From contig NZ_JOGX01000013.1 of the NCBI RefSeq assembly GCF_000719555.1, positions 71,046 through 135,045 of the forward strand: a DNA stretch of 64,000 bases. The letters are read 5' to 3'. Under the pieces are notes generated by a model. It did not search any database. It was given only the letters and a program-made list of their open reading frames with translations, and was not told the DNA's origin. Both the position numbers and the translations under genes were made by a program. Shown here in pieces: positions 48,956-57,170 of this stretch. Positions within the stretch are counted from its first letter, which is position 1; each line of letters opens with the position of its first letter. The stretch comes from Streptomyces sp. NRRL F-5727. Lineage in GTDB: Bacteria > Actinomycetota > Actinomycetes > Streptomycetales > Streptomycetaceae.

Positions 48956-49549
48956 TCAGCCCTGGTACGGGACGCGGGCGATCTCGCGGACGCCGCCGAG
49001 GGTGCCCCACTCGTTGCGGCCGAGCCGGGTCAGCGGGCGCATCCGGGTGATCTCCGGGTGGCCGTCCGTCATGTACACCTCGTCGACGGCCACGTGCACC
49101 ACGCGCCCGAAGACCACCGTCGAGTCCCCGATCCGGAGCGTGCTGTGCAGCTCGCACTCCAGGGCCACCGGGGACGCGGCCACCCGCGGGGCCTTCACCC
49201 GCAGGCTGGGCTCGCGCTCCACGCCGCAGGCGTCGAACTCGCTCGTCCCGCGCGGGAAGTCCGTCGCCGTGGCGTTGATCCGCTCGAAGAGGCCCTCGGG
49301 GGCGAGGTTCACCACGAACGCGCCGGTCTCCTCCACGTTGCGCAGCGAGTCCTTCCGGCCGACCGAGGTGAACTGCACGACCGGCGGGTTCACCGAGGCG
49401 ATGGTGAAGAACGAGTGCGGGGCGAGGTTGTCCGTGCCGTCGGCGGAGACCGTGGACACCCAGGCGATGGGCCGGGGGACGACCGTCGCGGTCAGCAGCC
49501 GGTAGACGGAGGTGGGGTCGGTCTGGGACGGGTCGACGTCGATGCGCAT
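48956..49549 (-). CDS. Flavin reductase-like (FMN-binding split barrel) protein
   Basis: A 197-residue FMN-binding protein of the flavin-reductase family: TVVPRPIAWVSTVSADGTDN near residue 22 (partly quoted), APHSFFTIASVNPPVV flavin loop, and RNVEETGAFVVNLAPEGL. Likely supplies reduced flavin to a monooxygenase or acts as a nitroreductase-like enzyme. No monooxygenase is adjacent. CATACT 6 nt upstream of ATG 49549 hints at a leaderless transcript. Confidence 0.9.
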   Translation of the reverse strand: MRIDVDPSQTDPTSVYRLLTATVVPRPIAWVSTVSADGTDNLAPHSFFTIASVNPPVVQFTSVGRKDSLRNVEETGAFVVNLAPEGLFERINATATDFPRGTSEFDACGVEREPSLRVKAPRVAASPVALECELHSTLRIGDSTVVFGRVVHVAVDEVYMTDGHPEITRMRPLTRLGRNEWGTLGGVREIARVPYQG

Positions 49550-49627
49550 CCGGCCAGTATGACCGTCGCACGGGACAGGGGGCGCACGCCTCTTGGCCCC
49601 GCACGCCCGCTGCCCGACACTGAGGCG

Positions 49628-50074
49628 ATGACGCAGCGCGTGGACCTCGCGAACGTGATGGACCGGCTCGCCGTGGAGGACCTGGTCACCGGATACGCGG
49701 TGGCCGTGGACGACGCCGACTGGACCGCCTACCGGGCCCTCTTCACCCCCGACGGACGCGCCGACTACACCGGCTCCGGCGGCATCGAGGGGCCCGCGGC
49801 CGAGGTGGCCGACTGGCTGGCGGAGACGATGAACCTCTTCCCGGTACGCCAGCACCTCATCGTCAACCGGCGGGTGACGCTGCTCCGGCCCGGCGGCTAT
49901 GCCGAGACCGGCGACACGGCCGACGTCCGCGCCGACTACGTCAACCCGATGCGGACGGTCTCCGGCGACGACTTCGTCTGCGGCGGCCGGTACGCCTTCG
50001 CCGCCCGCCGCACCCCGGACGGCTGGCGGCTGCGCTCGGTCGTCGTCGAGGAACGCTGGCGCCGGCTCCCCTGA
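49628..50074 (+). CDS. NTF2-like (SnoaL/limonene-epoxide-hydrolase fold) protein
   Basis: A 148-residue single-domain protein. The cone-shaped NTF2-like fold is suggested by MDRLAVEDLVTGYAVAVDDADW near the N-terminus (core DRLAVEDLVTGYA), DYTGSGGIEGPAAEVADWL, and closing WRLRSVVVEERW. The family includes dehydratases, isomerases and polyketide cyclases; no catalytic residue set is firm enough to choose. It is divergent from the flavin reductase. Confidence 0.8.
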   Translation: MTQRVDLANVMDRLAVEDLVTGYAVAVDDADWTAYRALFTPDGRADYTGSGGIEGPAAEVADWLAETMNLFPVRQHLIVNRRVTLLRPGGYAETGDTADVRADYVNPMRTVSGDDFVCGGRYAFAARRTPDGWRLRSVVVEERWRRLP

Positions 50075-50130
50075 CCGGGGCCGATCCCGGCGGGCGGGCG
50101 CAGACTGGAGGCGACGGCGGGAGGAACGCC

Positions 50131-51777
50131 ATGCGGAACCCCTTCGGGCGCGCGGAGCAGCACCCCGCACCGGACACGGAACCGGAACCGGACGCCGGTC
50201 CCGGCGCGGATCCGGGCGGCCGCGGCCGCGCCGGCCGGCGCCGGGCCGCCGGGCTGCCGCGGTCGCTGCTCGCCGTCGTCCTCGGCGCGCTGCCGGTACT
50301 CGTCTTCCCCGCTCCCGGCCTGTGGTGGGCGGCGTACGTCTGCCTGGTGCCGTGGATGATGCTGGTGCGGACGGCCCCGGGCGCGCGCCGCGCCGCGCTG
50401 GACGGGTGGTGCGGCGGCGTCGGCTTCCTGCTGGCCGTGCACCACTGGCTGCTGCCGAGCGTCCATGTCTTCCTGCTGGTGATGGCGGCGCTGCTGGGGC
50501 TGCTGTGGCTGCCGTGGGGGGTGCTCGTACGGGCGCTGCTCGGCGGGGCGCCGACACCGGCGCGGGCCGCCGCCGCGCTGTGCGCGGTGCCGTCGGGGTG
50601 GCTGCTGATCGAGCTGGTGCGGTCGTGGGAGGGGCTGGGCGGGCCGTGGGGGCTGCTGGGCGCGAGCCAGTGGAACGTGCCGGTGGCGCTGCGTCTGGCG
50701 TCGGTGGGCGGGGTGTGGCTGGTGAGCCTGCTGGTGGTGGCGGTCAACACGGCCGTGGTGCTGCTGGTCGCCGTCCCGGGGCTGCGGGCGGTGGGTGTGG
50801 CGGGGCTCGCCGCCTGCGCGCTGGTGGCGGGGACGGCGGCGTGGGGCGTCGGGGTGCCGCGCCCGTCCGGCGCGGTGCGGGTGGCGATGGTGCAGCCGGG
50901 GCTGCACGGCGGGCCGGGCGGGGCCGAGGCACGGCTGGACCGGGCCGTCGAGCTGACCCGCGGCCTCGCCGGGCAGCGGCTCGACCTGGTGGTGTGGGGC
51001 GAGAGCGGGGTGGGCCGGGACCCGTCCGGCGATCCGGAGCTGACCGCGCGGCTCACCGCTCTCGCGCGGGCGGTGGACGCGCCGGTCCTGGTGAACGTGG
51101 ACGCGCGGCGCACGGACCGTCCCGGCATCTACAAGAGCGCGCTGCTGTTCACGCCCGACGGCCCGACCGGTGACCGGTACGACAAGATGCGGCTGGTGCC
51201 GTTCGGCGAGTACGTGCCGGCCCGGGGGCTGCTCGGCTGGGCGACGTCCGTGGGCAAGGCCGCGGAGGAGGACCGGCGCCGGGGCACGGAACCGGTCGTG
51301 ATGCAGCTGCCCGAGGACGGGCGGACGCTGTCCGTCGGCCCACTGGTCTGTTTCGAGTCCGCGTTCCCCGACATGAGCCGCCGTCTGGCGCGGGACGGCG
51401 CCGACGTGATCGTGGTGCAGTCGGCGACCAGCACCTTCCAGCGGAGTTGGGCACCCGCACAACACGCCTCGCTCGCCGCGCTCCGGGCGGCGGAGACGGG
51501 CCGCCCGGTGGTGCACGCGACGCTGACCGGGACCAGCGCCGCGTACGGCCCCGACGGCGAGCGCGTGGGACCGCCCGTCGGCACGGACACGAGCGGCGCC
51601 GTCGTACGGGAACTGCCCCTGTCGGAGACGACGACGGTCTACGCCCGCTGGGGCGACTGGCCGCTGTACGGGGCGTTCGTCGTCGTCGGCGCGGTGTGCG
51701 CGGCGGCGGGCGGCGGGGCGCTCAGGCGGCCTGCTCCAGGGCGTCGCGGACGACGCGCTCGCACAGGGCGTGGGTGA
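50131..51777 (+). CDS. lnt: Apolipoprotein N-acyltransferase
   Basis: A 548-residue membrane enzyme that N-acylates lipoproteins. An N-terminal multi-helix part (residues 45-235) precedes a nitrilase-fold catalytic domain (about 245-500) with the triad Glu in VVWGESGVG near residue 290, Lys in YDKMRLVPFGEYVP near 352, and Cys in PLVCFESAF near 408. The 45-residue N-terminal extension is Pro/Glu-rich and cytoplasmic. ATG 50131 follows CGGGAGGA. Its end overlaps the convergent oxidoreductase by 56 bp. Confidence 0.95.
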   Translation: MRNPFGRAEQHPAPDTEPEPDAGPGADPGGRGRAGRRRAAGLPRSLLAVVLGALPVLVFPAPGLWWAAYVCLVPWMMLVRTAPGARRAALDGWCGGVGFLLAVHHWLLPSVHVFLLVMAALLGLLWLPWGVLVRALLGGAPTPARAAAALCAVPSGWLLIELVRSWEGLGGPWGLLGASQWNVPVALRLASVGGVWLVSLLVVAVNTAVVLLVAVPGLRAVGVAGLAACALVAGTAAWGVGVPRPSGAVRVAMVQPGLHGGPGGAEARLDRAVELTRGLAGQRLDLVVWGESGVGRDPSGDPELTARLTALARAVDAPVLVNVDARRTDRPGIYKSALLFTPDGPTGDRYDKMRLVPFGEYVPARGLLGWATSVGKAAEEDRRRGTEPVVMQLPEDGRTLSVGPLVCFESAFPDMSRRLARDGADVIVVQSATSTFQRSWAPAQHASLAALRAAETGRPVVHATLTGTSAAYGPDGERVGPPVGTDTSGAVVRELPLSETTTVYARWGDWPLYGAFVVVGAVCAAAGGGALRRPAPGRRGRRARTGRG

Positions 51778-52627
51778 GCAGCGCGTCGCGGGCGCTGAGC
51801 ACCCGGCCGTCGCGGACGGCGTCGAGGAAGGCGAGCACGGCCTGCTCGATGCCGCGCTGGCGGGCCACCGGGACCCAGTCGCCGCGTCGGCGGACGGTGG
51901 GCTGGCCCTTGTGGTCGACGACCTCGGCAAGGTTGAGGACCTGGCGCTTGGTGTCCTGGCCGGAGACCTCCAGGACCTCCTCGGTGGAGCCGTTCATCCG
52001 GTTCATCATGCCGATGGCGGTGAAGCCGTCGCCGGAGAGCTGGAGCACCACGTGGTGCATCAGGCCGTCGCGGATCCGGGCGCGGACGTCGATGTGGTCG
52101 GCCTCGCCGGGGAGCAGGAAGCGGAGGGTGTCGACGACGTGGATGAAGTCGTCGAGGACCATGACGCGCGGGTCCTCGGGGAGCCCGATGCGGTTCTTCT
52201 GCAGCAGGATCAGCTCGCGCGGGTGGTCGAGGCACTGGGCGTAGCCGGGGGCGAGGCGCCGGTTGAAGCCGACGGCGAGCGAGACGTTCCGCTTCTCGGC
52301 GAGTTCGACGATCCGCTCGGAGTCGGCGTACGCGTAGGCGAGCGGCTTGTCGACGTAGGTGGCGACGCCGGCGTCGAGGAGGCGGCCGGCGATCTCGGCG
52401 TGGGCGGCGGTGGAGGCGTGCACGAAGGCCGCGTCGAGCCCGGCGGAGAGCAGCGAGTCGAGGTCCCGGTGGCGGCGGGTGGGCGGCAGGTGGAGGGTGT
52501 CGGCGACCCGGTCCAGGGTGGCGGGGGTGCGGGTCTGGAGGTGGAGTTCGACTCCGGGGAGGGTGGCGAGGACGGGCAGGTACGCCTTCTGGGCGATGTC
52601 GCCGAGTCCGATGCAGCCGATCTTCAC
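51722..52627 (-). CDS. Gfo/Idh/MocA-family oxidoreductase
   Basis: A 301-residue NAD(P)-dependent sugar or inositol dehydrogenase-type protein. The N-terminal Rossmann motif is IGCIGLGDIAQKAYL near residue 4; the substrate-side lysine is in YVDKPLAYA near residue 95; the C-terminal alpha/beta domain contains VLDDFIHVVDTLRFLL with the catalytic-type His. GTG 52627 has AGGGAG upstream. Convergent overlap with lnt. Confidence 0.9.
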   Translation of the reverse strand: MKIGCIGLGDIAQKAYLPVLATLPGVELHLQTRTPATLDRVADTLHLPPTRRHRDLDSLLSAGLDAAFVHASTAAHAEIAGRLLDAGVATYVDKPLAYAYADSERIVELAEKRNVSLAVGFNRRLAPGYAQCLDHPRELILLQKNRIGLPEDPRVMVLDDFIHVVDTLRFLLPGEADHIDVRARIRDGLMHHVVLQLSGDGFTAIGMMNRMNGSTEEVLEVSGQDTKRQVLNLAEVVDHKGQPTVRRRGDWVPVARQRGIEQAVLAFLDAVRDGRVLSARDALLTHALCERVVRDALEQAA

Positions 52628-52685
52628 GGGGTGTCTCCCTCTGCGGTGCTCCGACGGCCCCTGGCTCACGGGCCGTTCCCGCAGG

Positions 52686-53879
52686 TCAGCTTACGCGGGA
52701 CGGGTCGGCGTCGAGCGGCGGACGCCAGTCGGCGATGCCGTCGAAGCCACGGAGGACGAAGCCCGGTCCGAAGCGTGAGACGGTCCGGACGAGCGTGTCG
52801 CGCAGGGCGACGGCGGGGCGGGCCGAGACGAGGGTGAGGGCGCCGGTGCGGGCCGCCTTGCGGACGATCGCGGTGGTGCGGGGCAGCCGGTCGGCGGTGT
52901 ACGCGGCGAGGTCCCGGCCCGGGTCGAAGGCGTCGGGGGTGCGGGCGTGGTGGGCGAGCACGACGGCGTCCTCGACGGCCTGGTTCCCGCCCTGTCCGAG
53001 GGAGGGCATCATCGCGTGCGCCGCGTCGCCGAGGAGCGCGGTGCGGCCCTGGTGGTAGGCGGGCAGCGGGTCGGTGAGGTGGTGCACGTCGTGCCGCAGG
53101 ACCGCGTCGGGGTCGGCGGCGGCGAGGATCTCGGGCACCGGGTGGTGCCAGTCGCCGAAGAGCCGGAGGAGTTCGGCGAGCTCGCTGTCGGGGGCCTGGG
53201 CGCCGGCGGGCGCGGCGGCCATGGCGTACGCGTAGATCCGGCCGTCCTTGAGGGGCTGGGTCCCCCAGAGGCGTCCGGCGCCCCAGGTCTCGTGCGGGGC
53301 GAAGGGCTGGGCGGGGGCGGGGATGACGAGCCGCCAGGTGGTGCAGCCGGAGTAGCGGGGCCCGGGGTGGGCGGGGAAGAGCGCGGCGCGGGCGGCGGAG
53401 CGGATCCCGTCGGCGGCGACGACGAGTTCGGCCTCCAGGGTGCCGTCGGGGGTGGTGACGCGGGCGGGGGTGCCGGCGTCGCCGGGGTGGTCGAGCGTGG
53501 CGGGCGCGCCGGTGCGGACCGTGTCGGCGGGCAGGGCGGAGACGAGGAGTTCGACGAGCGTGGCGCGGTGGAGGAGGACGAGGGGGTCGCCGAAGCGGGC
53601 GGCGGCGGCGCGGGCGTCGGTGCGGGCGAGCCAGCGGCCGTCCGGGGAGCGCATCCCGCCGGCGCCCTGCCAGGCGGCGAGCGCGCGGACGCGGTCGCCG
53701 AGGCCGATGACGTCGAGGGCGCGCAGGGCGTTGGGGGCGAGGCCGATGCCGGCGCCGACGGGGGCGAGGTCGGCGGCGCGTTCGAGGACGGTGACGGCCC
53801 AGCCGCGTCGGTGGAGGGCGACGGCGGCGGTGAGGCCGCCGATGCCCGCTCCCAGGACGACGGCACGGTGCTGCGGCAT
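52686..53879 (-). CDS. FAD-dependent monooxygenase (PHBH-type)
   Basis: A 397-residue class A flavoprotein monooxygenase. The FAD-binding dinucleotide motif is VVLGAGIGGLTAA near residue 7, with VVAADGIRSAAR (DG motif) near 155, and GDAAHAMMPSLGQGGNQAVEDA near 290 (the GD motif; quoted as GDAAHAMMPSLGQGG). Such enzymes hydroxylate aromatic or polyketide substrates with NAD(P)H; the substrate is unknown. It is divergent from a TetR regulator, and two palindromes in the gap predict control by it. Confidence 0.93.
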   Translation of the reverse strand: MPQHRAVVLGAGIGGLTAAVALHRRGWAVTVLERAADLAPVGAGIGLAPNALRALDVIGLGDRVRALAAWQGAGGMRSPDGRWLARTDARAAAARFGDPLVLLHRATLVELLVSALPADTVRTGAPATLDHPGDAGTPARVTTPDGTLEAELVVAADGIRSAARAALFPAHPGPRYSGCTTWRLVIPAPAQPFAPHETWGAGRLWGTQPLKDGRIYAYAMAAAPAGAQAPDSELAELLRLFGDWHHPVPEILAAADPDAVLRHDVHHLTDPLPAYHQGRTALLGDAAHAMMPSLGQGGNQAVEDAVVLAHHARTPDAFDPGRDLAAYTADRLPRTTAIVRKAARTGALTLVSARPAVALRDTLVRTVSRFGPGFVLRGFDGIADWRPPLDADPSRVS

Positions 53880-53968
53880 GAAGGCTCCCTCGGGTCGGAC
53901 GGATCGGCCGGGCAGGGACGACGGCGACCTCGGCCCGGGGCGGGTCGGGAACGCCGGCGACCACCGGA

Positions 53969-54016
53969 ACTACAGCTGTAGTCGGCTGGACGCTCCGACC
54001 GTACTACAGGTGTAGT
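53969..54016. promoter_or_regulatory. Twin TetR-type palindromic operators
   Basis: ACTACAGCTGTAGT (53969-53982) is a perfect 14-bp palindrome, and ACTACAGGTGTAGT (54003-54016) is an almost identical copy 34 bp further on; both are followed by CGG. They lie between the divergent FAD monooxygenase and TetR genes. The second copy is 26 bp before the TetR ATG. Confidence 0.75.
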
Positions 54017-54042
54017 CGGATGGCGATGGGTAGGTTGTCCCC

Positions 54043-54660
54043 ATGACCGCGCGCACCCAGGAACCGGCCGCCCCCACTCCCCCGACCCGCGCCGAGCGGA
54101 TCGGCGACGCGGCGCTCGACCTGCTGGTGGAGCGCGGGATGCGCGGGCTGACCCACCGCGCGGTGGACGAGCGGGCCGGACTGCCGCAGGGCTCGACCTC
54201 CAACCACGCGCGCACCCGCCAGGCCCTCCTGGAGACGGCGGTGCGCCGGCAGGCCGAGCGCGAGGCGCAGGTCCTCACGCCGGACGAACTGCCGCCGCCC
54301 GGCGCGGGCCCGGCGCTCCTCGCGGACGCCCTCGCGCTCGCGCTGCACCGCTATCTGACGGACCACCGGGCGCTGCTGGTCTCCCGCTACGAGCTGGCCC
54401 TGGAGGCGACCCGCCGCCCCGAGCTGCGTGGCTTCTTCGACCGGACCGGCTCGGCCTTCCACGACCCGGTGACCGCGATGATGCGCGGCGCCGGTTCGCC
54501 GACGCCGGAGCGGCACGCGCTCTCGGTGATCGCCTGGTGCGAGGGGCTGATGTTCTCCTGCGCCGCCGGCTCGTTCCACGCGGCCGTGCCGAGCCGCGCG
54601 GAACTGCGGACCGGCTTCGACGAGTTGCTGCGCGGAATGCTCACCGGGCCGTCACGCTAA
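54043..54660 (+). CDS. TetR-family transcriptional regulator
   Basis: A 205-residue repressor with an N-terminal helix-turn-helix (residues about 15-60, RAERIGDAALDLLVERG then GLTHRAVDERAGLPQGSTSNH) and a C-terminal ligand domain. Its operators are probably the twin palindromes just upstream, so it likely represses both itself and the FAD monooxygenase gene; ligand unknown. ATG 54043. Confidence 0.93.
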   Translation: MTARTQEPAAPTPPTRAERIGDAALDLLVERGMRGLTHRAVDERAGLPQGSTSNHARTRQALLETAVRRQAEREAQVLTPDELPPPGAGPALLADALALALHRYLTDHRALLVSRYELALEATRRPELRGFFDRTGSAFHDPVTAMMRGAGSPTPERHALSVIAWCEGLMFSCAAGSFHAAVPSRAELRTGFDELLRGMLTGPSR

Positions 54661-54701
54661 ACCGCTGGCGCCGGCCCCGGTGGTCCGCCACGATGCCCCA
54701 T

Positions 54702-55232
54702 ATGACCACCGATCACACCGCCGTACCCGAGCGCGTCTGGCCCGCCACCACGACGGGTGAGCGCCAGGCACTGGAGCAGTGGCTCGAGTTCCATCGCGCG
54801 ACCCTCGCGATGAAGTGCGCGGGCCTCACCGACGAGCAGCTGCGCGCCGTCTCGGTCCCGCCCTCCGAGCTCAATCTGCTGGGCCTGGTCCGCCACATGG
54901 CGGAGGTCGAGCGCGGCTGGTTCCGCAAGGTCCTGGGCGGCGAGGAGACCGGGTGGCTCTACGCCACCGACGAGGACTTCGACCGGGACATCCACACCAC
55001 CGACGGCGACACCTACGAGGAGGCGTACGCCACCTGGCAGGGCGAGATCGCCCACGCCCGCGAGCTCGCCGCCCGCCACGACCTCGACGACCTCGGCGCG
55101 GGCGCCCACCACCGCACCGGCGACCTGATCAACCTGCGCTGGATCTACCTCCACATGATCGAGGAGTACGCGCGGCACAACGGCCACGCCGACCTCATCC
55201 GCGAGCGCATCGACGGCGCCACCGGCGCCTGA
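54702..55232 (+). CDS. DinB-family (DUF664-like) protein
   Basis: A 176-residue four-helix-bundle protein of the DinB/DUF664 type. Candidate metal histidines are in LVRHMAEVERGWF near residue 68 and YLHMIEEYARHNGHADL near 155, in line with mycothiol- or bacillithiol-dependent transferases. Start at ATG 54702 or 54693. It may be co-transcribed with the TetR gene (41-bp gap). Confidence 0.85.
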   Translation: MTTDHTAVPERVWPATTTGERQALEQWLEFHRATLAMKCAGLTDEQLRAVSVPPSELNLLGLVRHMAEVERGWFRKVLGGEETGWLYATDEDFDRDIHTTDGDTYEEAYATWQGEIAHARELAARHDLDDLGAGAHHRTGDLINLRWIYLHMIEEYARHNGHADLIRERIDGATGA

Positions 55233-55317
55233 CCGGTCAAGGAGGGTGACCGGACGCTCACCCGTGCGGGGCATTCCCCGCCGGTAGGGGTTCGAAGATC
55301 GGCGCCGGACCAGCAGA

Positions 55318-55842
55318 GTGGCGCGGGTGCACCGAACCCGAACCCCCGCGCGCCTCCTGGCCGGGGCGGCCGTCGCCGTCGCCCTGACCGGGTGCGTGGC
55401 CGTCGACGGGCCGCCCCCGGCGCCCGCGCCGGCCCCCGCGCCCACCACCGATCCCGTACGCCCCGTCCAGGACGTGGAGCCGCAGATCGTCCTCCAGGGA
55501 CCGGCCCGGGAGGCGCTCGAAGCGGCCCTCCCGTCCCCGGCCCCGACCACCGCCCCGCCGCGCGGCGAGACCCGCCGCGCCACCGGTCACGCCGCCCCGT
55601 CCCGTACCCCCTCCCCCGAGCCGTCCGCCCGCGCCACCCGGCGCCCTGCGGCCCGGCCCGAGGCGGTCCGGCCCCCGCGGCCGCCCGTGCCCGAGGTCCG
55701 GGAGCTGGAGCGGGTGGCGGAGCAGTTGCGGGAGGCGCCCCCGGTCTCCCGGAAGGACGTGTGCGACCTGGGCGAGCGGTACGGGGGCTGGGACCCGGCG
55801 AGCGTGCAGGCCGGGCTCTGCCGGGACACGTACGAGCGGTGA
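55318..55842 (+). CDS. Small Pro-rich lipoprotein
   Basis: A 174-residue secreted lipoprotein. The N-terminus carries a positively charged start, a hydrophobic core, and a lipobox ALTGC with the modified cysteine near residue 26. The mature protein is Pro/Ala/Arg-rich and disordered, ending in a small charged module with two Cys (VCDLGERYGGWDP and AGLCRDTYE). Function unknown. GTG 55318 or GTG 55327 may be the start. Confidence 0.75.
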   Translation: MARVHRTRTPARLLAGAAVAVALTGCVAVDGPPPAPAPAPAPTTDPVRPVQDVEPQIVLQGPAREALEAALPSPAPTTAPPRGETRRATGHAAPSRTPSPEPSARATRRPAARPEAVRPPRPPVPEVRELERVAEQLREAPPVSRKDVCDLGERYGGWDPASVQAGLCRDTYER

Positions 55843-55851
55843 GCCCCGCCC

Positions 55852-56325
55852 TCACCCCTCGCGGAGCCGCCGGTCCAGGTGCTCGATAGCGGCCCGGACG
55901 CCCCTCCCGTACCGGTCGTCGTCGAGGGCCTCGGAGGCGGCGCGGGCCCGTTCGAGATGGGCCCGCGCGGCGTCCGGCCGGCTCAGCTTGGCGTAGTCGG
56001 CGGCGAGGTTGAGGTGGAGCGAGGGGTAGAGGGCGCGCAGGGCGGCGGCCGAGTCGTGCGCGGCGAGCCGTCCGTCCTCCAGGCCGTCGGCGGCGCTGAG
56101 GGCGCGCAGGTCCCACGCCAGTTCGGTGTCCGGGTCGTCCTGGGTGTCCGCCAGGTAGTGGGCGAGGGTGCAGCGGTGCAGCGGGTCCCCGTCGGGGCCG
56201 AGCTGCTGCCACAGGACGCCGAGGCGGTTGCGGGCCTCTTCGCGGTCTCCCCCGTGGAGCAGCATCCTGGCCTGCCCGATCCTGGTCAGGACGGCCTCGT
56301 CCGACGTCCGCTGCTGCTCGGTCAC
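55852..56325 (-). CDS. TPR-like small protein
   Basis: A 157-residue helical protein with TPR-like periodicity (QARMLLHGGDREEARNRLGVL near residue 18 and LHLNLAADYAKLSRPDAARAHLERA near 105, quoted in part). These usually mediate protein contacts. GTG 56325 is the only reasonable start. No function is evident; it lies between a lipoprotein and ung. Confidence 0.75.
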   Translation of the reverse strand: MTEQQRTSDEAVLTRIGQARMLLHGGDREEARNRLGVLWQQLGPDGDPLHRCTLAHYLADTQDDPDTELAWDLRALSAADGLEDGRLAAHDSAAALRALYPSLHLNLAADYAKLSRPDAARAHLERARAASEALDDDRYGRGVRAAIEHLDRRLREG

Positions 56326-56396
56326 CGCGGCCTCCCGGCGCTCGCACTGCGTGGAGCTCCGACGCTAACCGGCCGCGGCCCCGATCCCGCCGAGGC

Positions 56397-57080
56397 TCAG
56401 CCGAGGTCGGGGATGCGCCAGTCGATCGGCTCGTGGCCCTGGGCGGCGACGGCCGCGTCGATCTGGGTGAACGGCTTGGAGCCGAAGAACTTCTTCGCCG
56501 ACAGCGGCGAGGGGTGGGCGCCCTTCACCACGACGTGCCGCTCCTCGTCGATGAGGGGGAGCTTCTTCTGGGCGTAGTTGCCCCAGAGGACGAAGACGGC
56601 CGGGTCCGGCCGGGAGGCGACGGCCGTGATGACGGCGTCGGTGAACTTCTCCCAGCCCTTGCCCTTGTGCGAGTTCGCCTCGCCGGCGCGGACGGTCAGG
56701 ACCGCGTTGAGCAGCAGGACGCCCTGCTCGGCCCACGGCATCAGATAGCCGTTGTCCGGGATCGGGTGGCCCAGCTCGGCCTGCATCTCCTTGTAGATGT
56801 TCCGCAGCGACGGCGGGGTCTTCACCCCGGGGCGGACGGAGAAGCACAGGCCGTGGCCCTGGCCCTCGCCGTGGTACGGGTCCTGACCGAGGATCAGGAC
56901 CTTCACCTTGTCGTACGGCGTGGCGGACAGGGCCGCGAAGACCTCGTCCTTCGGCGGGTAGACCGGTCCGGCGGCCCGCTCCTGCTCGACGAACTCGGTG
57001 AGCTGGGCGAAGTACGGCTTGGCCAGCTCGTCGCCGAGGACGCCCCGCCAGGACTCGGGCAGCATGTTGATGTCGGTCAC
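56397..57080 (-). CDS. ung: Uracil-DNA glycosylase
   Basis: A 227-residue family-1 UDG that excises uracil from DNA. Motifs: the water-activating loop GQDPYHGEGQGHGLCFS near residue 63 (partly quoted), and the minor-groove/Leu loop HPSPLSAKKFFG near 186. GTG 57080 has GGAGG 9 nt upstream and begins the protein at TDINMLPESW. The window also holds a Mug-type glycosylase at 5443, so two uracil-excising families are present. Confidence 0.97.
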   Translation of the reverse strand: MTDINMLPESWRGVLGDELAKPYFAQLTEFVEQERAAGPVYPPKDEVFAALSATPYDKVKVLILGQDPYHGEGQGHGLCFSVRPGVKTPPSLRNIYKEMQAELGHPIPDNGYLMPWAEQGVLLLNAVLTVRAGEANSHKGKGWEKFTDAVITAVASRPDPAVFVLWGNYAQKKLPLIDEERHVVVKGAHPSPLSAKKFFGSKPFTQIDAAVAAQGHEPIDWRIPDLG

Positions 57081-57170
57081 GGTCCACAACCTCCGGTGGT
57101 TCGGCAGTTCCACCACGGAACCTACCGGGGCCCACTGACATCGGGCCCCGGCGGGCTCCCGCGGCGGCGG

